From positions 1-64,000 of the forward strand of contig JAIKYU010000030.1 in the NCBI GenBank assembly GCA_024682835.1: a stretch of 64,000 nucleotides of DNA. The letters are read 5' to 3'. Position numbers and translations under genes: made by a program. How positions within the stretch are numbered: the first letter of the stretch is position 1; every line of letters begins with the position of its first letter. The DNA comes from Lachnospiraceae bacterium. Its GTDB lineage: Bacteria > Bacillota > Clostridia > Lachnospirales > Lachnospiraceae. The notes beneath the pieces are model-generated. The model ran no database searches and had not been told where the DNA came from. It saw only the letters and a program-made list of their open reading frames with translations. Of this stretch, positions 58,466-64,000 are shown piece after piece.

Positions 58466-61174
58466 ATGGATAAGAAGAACGCCTCGGGGGAAGCATCCAA
58501 CTCCGTAATGATTACCATATCGTCGTTTATCGTTGATAAACGGATGCTGTTTTTCCTCATTTACATCATCGCCATCATCTTTTCCTTTTTCTCCAAAAGC
58601 TGGGTCTCCGTGGAAAATGACCTCGCGGCCTATCTGTCCGGCGACACGGAGACGAGACAGGGGCTGGATCTCATGGAGGAGCAGTTCACCACCTTCGGCT
58701 CCGCCAAGATCATGGTGGCCAACATCACCTGGGATGAAGCAAGCGCGCTGAAAAACAGAATCACGGAAATGGACGGCGTGCAGGGGGTGACCTTCACCGA
58801 AGCGGACGAGGAGGAAACGGAGTTCGTCAAGCATTACAACAACGGCTCTGCGATGTATTCCGTGACCTTCAATTATGACGAGGACGACGTCCGGGCGCTG
58901 GAATCCTTAAACGGCGTCAAGACGGCACTCTCCGACTATGATCTCTACGTGTCTACGACCCTGGGCAACCAGCAGGCGGAGATCATTGAGAATGAGATGA
59001 AGACGATCATTCTGCTCGTCGCCTTCGTGGTGGTGGGCGTGCTGCTGTTTACCAGCGAATCCTTCGGAGAGATTCCGCTTCTGGGCCTGACGTTTCTGGT
59101 GTCGATGCTGCTCAACGGCGGCACCAATTTCTTTTTCGGCACGATCTCCTTCGTCTCCAATTCGGTTTCCTCCATCCTGCAGCTGGCGCTGTCGGTGGAC
59201 TATGCGATCATTTTGTGCAACCGCTACAAGGAGGAGTATGCCGGAGGCCTGTCGGTCCGGGACGCGGCGATCGTCGCGCTGTCCAAATCCATTCCGGAGA
59301 TTCTTTCCAGCTCGCTGACGACCATTTCCGGTTTGTTCGCGCTGGTGTTCATGCACTACAAAATCGGCGCGGACATGGGCATCATTCTGATCAAGGCGAT
59401 TCTGATCTCACTGCTTGTGGTCTTCACGCTGATGCCCGGGCTGATCGTGCTTTTGTCCGACATCATGGAGAAGACGAAGCATAAGAGCTTTGTGCCGAAG
59501 ATCAGCGCGGTGGGCGCCTTTGATTATCTCACAAGAAAGATTGTGCCGATCATCTTTGTGGTGGTGTTCGGCATTGCGGCTTATTATTCACAGAAGTGCC
59601 CTTACGTCTACGGCTATTCCACGCTTTCCACGCCCGTGCTCAACGAGGTCCAGATCGCGGACAATCTGATCACCGATACCTTCGGTTCGGAGAACCTGCT
59701 GGCGGTGATTCTGCCCGGTCACGACCACCAGAGCGAGGAGCGGCTGCTCGAAACGCTGGAGGCGCGTTCCGAGGTGCACCACTGTCAGGGTCTGGCCAAC
59801 ACGGAGGCCATGGGCGGCTATACCCTCACGGACAGGCTGACCCCGCGTCAGCTTTCGGAGCTGGTCGGCGTGGACAATGAGATCATCGAGCTGCTCTACA
59901 GCGCCTATGCGGCAGAGCACGAGGAATACGGCCGGATCATCGGCGGCATCTCCTCCTACCGCGTCGCACTGATGGATATGCTCATGTATATCTATGAAAA
60001 AGTGGAAGAGGGCTATGTGACGCTGGATGAGGATATCTATGCCACCCTGTCGGACGCCTATGTGCAGATTTCAAACGGACGCAAGCAGCTGGAGGGCCCG
60101 GATTACGACCGGATTCTCGTCTACCTCAACCTGCCGCAGGAGAGTGATGAGACCTTTGCCTTCATTAATGAGATCCATGAGCTTGCCCGGGAATTCTACG
60201 ACGACCAGCAGATTCTCGTGGTGGGTGAGTCCACCAGCCAGAAGGATCTGCGGTCCAGCTTCGAGACGGATAACCTGATCGTGTCGATCGTGTCCGTCCT
60301 GTTCGTGTTGGTGATTCTGCTGTTCACCTTCAAGTCGGCCGGCATGCCGGTGCTGCTCATCGCGGTGATCGAGGGCGCGATCTTTATGAATTTCTCGTTT
60401 CCGACGCTGATGAAGGAAAATCTGTTTTTCATGGGCTACCTCATCGTGAGCTCCATCCAGATGGGCGCCAATATCGATTACGCGATCGTCATTTCCAGCC
60501 GCTACACCGACCTCAGAAAGACCATGGGCAGGAAGGAGGCGATCATCGATTCGCTGAATTTCGCTTTTCCGACGATCATCACATCCGGCTCCATGATGAT
60601 TCTGGCCGGTGTGTTCCTGTCCCAGATCACGTCGGATCCCTGTATTGCCGGCATCGGCGAATGTCTGGCCCGCGGCACCTCGATTTCCGTGGTGCTGGTC
60701 ATGTTCGTGCTGCCGCAGATCCTGCTGATCGGCGACCGCATCATTGCGGTGACGGCCTTTGACATCTCCATGCCGATCCGCATGAGGGAGGAGTACGGAA
60801 CCGTGGTGGTCAACGGCGCGATCCGGGGCACGGTCAACGGCACGGTCATCGGTGCCATGAACGCGGTCGTTCACGGTGAAGTCAAGGCCGTGATGGTCTC
60901 GGGCACGATGGAGAGCGCGGAGCAGTCCATCCTGGTTCCTGCGTCGAAGGAGATTGAGGACAACATGTTCGCCTACAGAAAGAAAGAGCAGGAAGCGCGG
61001 GAAACACAGGAGCAGGAAGCCCTGGATCAGAAAGCGCAGGAACAGGAAGCACAGGAAGTTCAGGAAAAGGAACCTCGGGAGCAAAAAGCTCCGGAGCAGA
61101 AAAAAGATCAGAAGCAGAAGCGGAAGAAGAAGCAGGAAGCCCCTGACCAGGCGGAGAAAGGGGGCGAACAGTGA
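58466..61174 (+). CDS. MMPL/RND-type membrane transporter
   Basis: This 902-residue protein has two RND-like halves. Each has a first helix, a large outside domain and five more helices: LVAFVVVGVLLFTSES to LLVVFTLMPGLIVLLSDIME, and LIVSIVSVLFVLVILLFTF to VLVMFVLPQILLIGDRII. Proton-relay style segments are LSVDYAIILCNRYKEE and GANIDYAIVISSRYTD. MMPL proteins export lipids or peptides. A cytoplasmic tail of about 75 residues is a Lys/Glu/Gln-rich repeat (KEQEARETQEQEALDQKAQE). Its stop overlaps the next gene's GTG, so the two are coupled. Confidence 0.9.
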   Translation: MDKKNASGEASNSVMITISSFIVDKRMLFFLIYIIAIIFSFFSKSWVSVENDLAAYLSGDTETRQGLDLMEEQFTTFGSAKIMVANITWDEASALKNRITEMDGVQGVTFTEADEEETEFVKHYNNGSAMYSVTFNYDEDDVRALESLNGVKTALSDYDLYVSTTLGNQQAEIIENEMKTIILLVAFVVVGVLLFTSESFGEIPLLGLTFLVSMLLNGGTNFFFGTISFVSNSVSSILQLALSVDYAIILCNRYKEEYAGGLSVRDAAIVALSKSIPEILSSSLTTISGLFALVFMHYKIGADMGIILIKAILISLLVVFTLMPGLIVLLSDIMEKTKHKSFVPKISAVGAFDYLTRKIVPIIFVVVFGIAAYYSQKCPYVYGYSTLSTPVLNEVQIADNLITDTFGSENLLAVILPGHDHQSEERLLETLEARSEVHHCQGLANTEAMGGYTLTDRLTPRQLSELVGVDNEIIELLYSAYAAEHEEYGRIIGGISSYRVALMDMLMYIYEKVEEGYVTLDEDIYATLSDAYVQISNGRKQLEGPDYDRILVYLNLPQESDETFAFINEIHELAREFYDDQQILVVGESTSQKDLRSSFETDNLIVSIVSVLFVLVILLFTFKSAGMPVLLIAVIEGAIFMNFSFPTLMKENLFFMGYLIVSSIQMGANIDYAIVISSRYTDLRKTMGRKEAIIDSLNFAFPTIITSGSMMILAGVFLSQITSDPCIAGIGECLARGTSISVVLVMFVLPQILLIGDRIIAVTAFDISMPIRMREEYGTVVVNGAIRGTVNGTVIGAMNAVVHGEVKAVMVSGTMESAEQSILVPASKEIEDNMFAYRKKEQEARETQEQEALDQKAQEQEAQEVQEKEPREQKAPEQKKDQKQKRKKKQEAPDQAEKGGEQ

Positions 61175-64000
61175 GAAACGTGAGGAAATCAGACATGCTT
61201 CGCCGCGGTCTTTCTATTTTGACCGCATTGTTATTGTATCTGTCTCCCGGCATGTCCCTGTACACGGCTGCCGCACCGGCCGCGGACAAGACGGCGGAAG
61301 AGGAGCAGACAGGAGAGGAGCAGGCGGAAGAGGCCGAGGAGGAGATTGAGATCAAACCGGATTTCCTCATCTCTTCGGAGGAGGACTGGACGGCGTTTGC
61401 GGAGGCCGCGCATGAGGCGGAGTGGTCAAAGAACCGCACGGTGCGTCTGAAGACGGATCTTTCGTTTTCGGCGGAGACCTCGCGCATCATGTATTTCGCG
61501 GGGACGTTTGACGGAGAGGGACACACGATCAAGGGGATGAGCATCCGGTCGGAGGTGTCCGACACGGGGCTTTTCGCACAGCTTGAGGAAGGCGCTGCGG
61601 TGAAGAATCTGTCCCTGATCGGCGCCGTGCTGCCGGTGGGACGGCATTCGGTGCTCGGCGGAATCGCCGGGATCAACCGCGGGACCATCGAAAACTGCTC
61701 CTGGTTCGGCAGTGTCGATGCACACGATGAAGTGGGCGGCATTGCGGGACGAAACGAAGCGACCGGGGTGATCCGGGGCTGCACCGCGGGAGGCATCATT
61801 CAGGGGGATCTCTCCGCCGGAGGGATCACGGGCTTTAATAACGGCCTGATCGAAGACTGCCGGAACGAGGCGCAGGTGAACACCGTCTACACGGAGGTTC
61901 CTTTTTCTACGGAGGATATCTCCCTGAAGCTGGATGAGAGCCTGCAGACCGGCAGGATCACCACGGTGGAGAATATCCATCAGAAAAAAGACCTCGGCGG
62001 GATCGCCGGCGGATCCGCCGGGGAGATCCGGGGCAGTGTCAATGCCGGGAAGGTCGGTTACGAGCATGTGGGTCATAATGCGGGCGGCATTGTCGGCCGT
62101 TCCACGGGACTGGTCCGAAACTGCAGCAATGAGGGCGAGGTGCTGGGGCGCCGGGATGTGGGTGGTATCGTCGGGCAGCAGCAGCCGGATCTGGAGATGA
62201 GCTTTTCCGCCGGAAGTCTGGGAGAGATCGGTTCGGCGCTGGATGATCTGGAAGGACTGATCAACGACGCGCTTTCCGAGACCGAGAATCACACGAATGA
62301 CACCAGCGCGCGTCTGTTGGAGATCGCCGGCCTGATCCGGGTTGCCAAGGGGGATGTGCAGACGCTGACGGGGGATGCGGCAAACAGGGCGGATGAAGCG
62401 GCGGCGCGGCTGAACGCGGCGACGAGTGCGCTGGAGCTGTCCCTGTCGGATATCGCCACGGCCTGCAGCCGGATTTTTGATTATGTGAAAAAGGTGTCCG
62501 CGGCGGTGAAATCCTTTGAGGAGAAGCTTCGGGTTTATCTGGACCGCATCGAGATGACCGCGGCGGACAGGGAGCGCCTGAAGGCGGCGCTGGAGAGACT
62601 GGACAAGGGTCTGGCTGCCATGAGCGACGCGGCGGATGCGCTGGAAAAGGCGATCGGCAGCGGCCCGGAGATCCCGAAGGGCGGGGAGCAGCAGGCGGAG
62701 GCCGCTCTGAAAAAGATCATCGCCGCCTATGCGGACATGCTGGAGGCGCTGTCGGACATCGAGAGCATCCTCGCAAAATATGAGGAATCCGAAGGGGTGA
62801 GCGACCTGGCGTTCTGCCGGGATATCGAGATCATTGAGGAGGCTGCGGCTCCGATCCGCCAGGGAATGGAGGGCGCGGCGTCCGGGGAGGACGAGATCCT
62901 CAATGTGCTGCAGGAGGGATCCGCGGCGCAGGAAGCATTTCTTGCGGACCTGACGACCGGGAATCTCACGGATCTGATCGCCCGCATCGACGAGGCGCAG
63001 GCCGTCATCCATGTCTATACGGACGAAGCCGCGGGAAGCAGCAGGCTGTCACAGGATCTGGAGAGTGCGAAGGATGCGCTTCGCGCCGCCGGTGCCGGAG
63101 AGGGAGAGATCGCCGCGCTGGAGTCCGATGTAGCCAGGATCACCGCGGATGCCGCCACGGTGGATGAGCAGCTGGAGATCATGCGCAAGGTGCGGGACGA
63201 GGTGCTGATCGAGCAGGGAAGCGCCTACGCGGCACAGGAGATCCTGCCGGCGATTTCCGGGCTGGTCAGGGCATTTTCCGAGGTGAGCGGTGCGCTCAGT
63301 GAGCTGACGGCGGTGCTTCGAAACTATTTCACCCAGATCTCCGAGCCGGAAACCGCTGCGGCGAGAGAGGATTGTAAAAAGGCGATGGATGAGCTCGCCG
63401 CTCAGCTGAACAGGCTGCCGGATATCGATCCGCTGCTGCCCGATGCCCTGTCCCGTCTTTCTAATATCGATTTAAGGATCAGCGGCGTCAGCAGCGCGGC
63501 CAGAGAGGCGGGGAGCAGCCTTTATTCCGCGATCGACCAGATGATCACCAAGTCCAATGCCTTAAACGAGAGCTTAAAGAACGCTGCGAGCGATACCGTC
63601 GGCAACCTGAAGGGCATCAACGGACAGATGGGACAGCTCGCCGATCTGATTGAGGCGGCGGTGGAGGAGCAGCGAAACCGCAGCCTGGACCCCGCGGATT
63701 ACACGGATGATATCTCGGAAGAGAATCTGGAGAGCGCCTCGCGGGGGCGCATCACCGGGTGCACAAACCGGGCAAGGGTGGACGCCGACGCGGATGTCGG
63801 CGGCATCGCCGGATTTATGGGCGTGGATCTGGAACTGGATCCGGAGCATGAGATCGCGACGGCGGGGAGCCGTTCGGCGGACGCCAGAATGATGGAAAAG
63901 GCGATAATTGACAGCTGCACCAACGAGGGCGAGGTGCACTGCAAGAACAATTACGCGGGCGGTATGGTCGGCCGCATGCAGATGGGCATTGTTTATGCCG
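61171..64000 (+). CDS. Large exported GLUG-repeat and coiled-coil protein, partial at window end
   Basis: At least 943 codons are open to the window end. The start is GTG at 61171, set by AAAGGGGG 6 bases before it. A signal peptide (about residues 1-34, RRGLSILTALLLYLSPGMS) and a Glu-rich linker are followed by GLUG-type beta-helix repeats (about 105-345: VLGGIAGINRGTIENCSW, VGGIAGRNEATG, AGGIVGRSTGLVRNCSNEG, VGGIVGQQQ). A predicted coiled coil of about 500 residues comes next (about 350-855), and GLUG repeats then resume (VGGIAGFMG, AGGMVGRM). It is coupled to the MMPL gene. The coiled coil recalls the outside part of YhgE/Pip proteins. It is probably surface exposed or an exporter partner. 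Confidence 0.8.
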   Translation, partial: MRNVRKSDMLRRGLSILTALLLYLSPGMSLYTAAAPAADKTAEEEQTGEEQAEEAEEEIEIKPDFLISSEEDWTAFAEAAHEAEWSKNRTVRLKTDLSFSAETSRIMYFAGTFDGEGHTIKGMSIRSEVSDTGLFAQLEEGAAVKNLSLIGAVLPVGRHSVLGGIAGINRGTIENCSWFGSVDAHDEVGGIAGRNEATGVIRGCTAGGIIQGDLSAGGITGFNNGLIEDCRNEAQVNTVYTEVPFSTEDISLKLDESLQTGRITTVENIHQKKDLGGIAGGSAGEIRGSVNAGKVGYEHVGHNAGGIVGRSTGLVRNCSNEGEVLGRRDVGGIVGQQQPDLEMSFSAGSLGEIGSALDDLEGLINDALSETENHTNDTSARLLEIAGLIRVAKGDVQTLTGDAANRADEAAARLNAATSALELSLSDIATACSRIFDYVKKVSAAVKSFEEKLRVYLDRIEMTAADRERLKAALERLDKGLAAMSDAADALEKAIGSGPEIPKGGEQQAEAALKKIIAAYADMLEALSDIESILAKYEESEGVSDLAFCRDIEIIEEAAAPIRQGMEGAASGEDEILNVLQEGSAAQEAFLADLTTGNLTDLIARIDEAQAVIHVYTDEAAGSSRLSQDLESAKDALRAAGAGEGEIAALESDVARITADAATVDEQLEIMRKVRDEVLIEQGSAYAAQEILPAISGLVRAFSEVSGALSELTAVLRNYFTQISEPETAAAREDCKKAMDELAAQLNRLPDIDPLLPDALSRLSNIDLRISGVSSAAREAGSSLYSAIDQMITKSNALNESLKNAASDTVGNLKGINGQMGQLADLIEAAVEEQRNRSLDPADYTDDISEENLESASRGRITGCTNRARVDADADVGGIAGFMGVDLELDPEHEIATAGSRSADARMMEKAIIDSCTNEGEVHCKNNYAGGMVGRMQMGIVYA

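Noticed and set aside
61426-63012. A 528-codon minus-strand frame inside the GLUG protein gene
   Set aside because: The plus-strand frame has a ribosome site, a signal peptide and repeats. The minus frame is a composition artefact.

Overview
The window looks like the chromosome of a high-GC, gut-type Lachnospiraceae or related Clostridia member. Supporting signs: strong Shine-Dalgarno sequences with -35/-10 pairs spaced 17 bp; lipoprotein-anchored sugar-binding proteins and hydrolases; sugar ABC importers without their own ATPase; a Re-type citrate synthase gene beside isocitrate dehydrogenase; small families typical of these bacteria (DUF4867, DUF6715-like); and tRNA genes without an encoded CCA. 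Species cannot be assigned from the sequence alone.

Layout. 1-5060 is the AT-richer end of an integrated element next to tRNA-Trp: decayed gene remnants, an IS1634-like transposase, an excisionase-like protein, a tyrosine integrase and an array of short direct repeats facing the tRNA 3' end. 5171-22805 is housekeeping DNA: VanZ-like and CLC membrane proteins, a cyclophilin, a rhomboid protease, a PcsB-like/SleB wall hydrolase, hydrogenase maturation HypD and HypE, an RNA pseudouridine synthase with a phosphodiester glycosidase, LeuRS, a prepilin peptidase, and Re-citrate synthase plus NADP-IDH. 22808-34606 carries a YdiF-type ABC-F protein, a CBS-containing inorganic pyrophosphatase, a membrane AraC regulator with an Lpl-type sugar importer, and a REC-GGDEF-REC protein. 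34614-43726 starts with an FMN riboswitch and ribU, then a long operon for t6A tRNA modification (tsaE, tsaB-rimI fusion, tsaD) with RNase Z, IspD, MscS and a TGS-nucleoside kinase. 44032-49356 is a maltodextrin-type MalEFG importer with a GH13 lipoprotein. 49363-52310 has a membrane diguanylate cyclase, a Nudix hydrolase and an ACT protein. 52320-53364 is a small island between tRNA-Gln and tRNA-Pro holding a hicAB toxin-antitoxin pair with a frameshifted toxin. 53425-64000 has Nth, CarD, PurC, a GH5 lipoprotein, ApbE, an MMPL transporter and the first 943 codons of a large GLUG-repeat/coiled-coil exported protein that runs off the window.

Common themes are extracellular polysaccharide use (two importers, GH13, GH5), cyclic-di-GMP signalling (two GGDEF proteins with inhibition sites) and tightly packed operons with ATGA or GTGA overlaps. 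The least explained items are the MMPL/GLUG pair, a dispersed intergenic repeat with conserved ends, a tandem repeat that supplies a promoter -35 box, and several genes whose promoters lie almost on top of the start codon.
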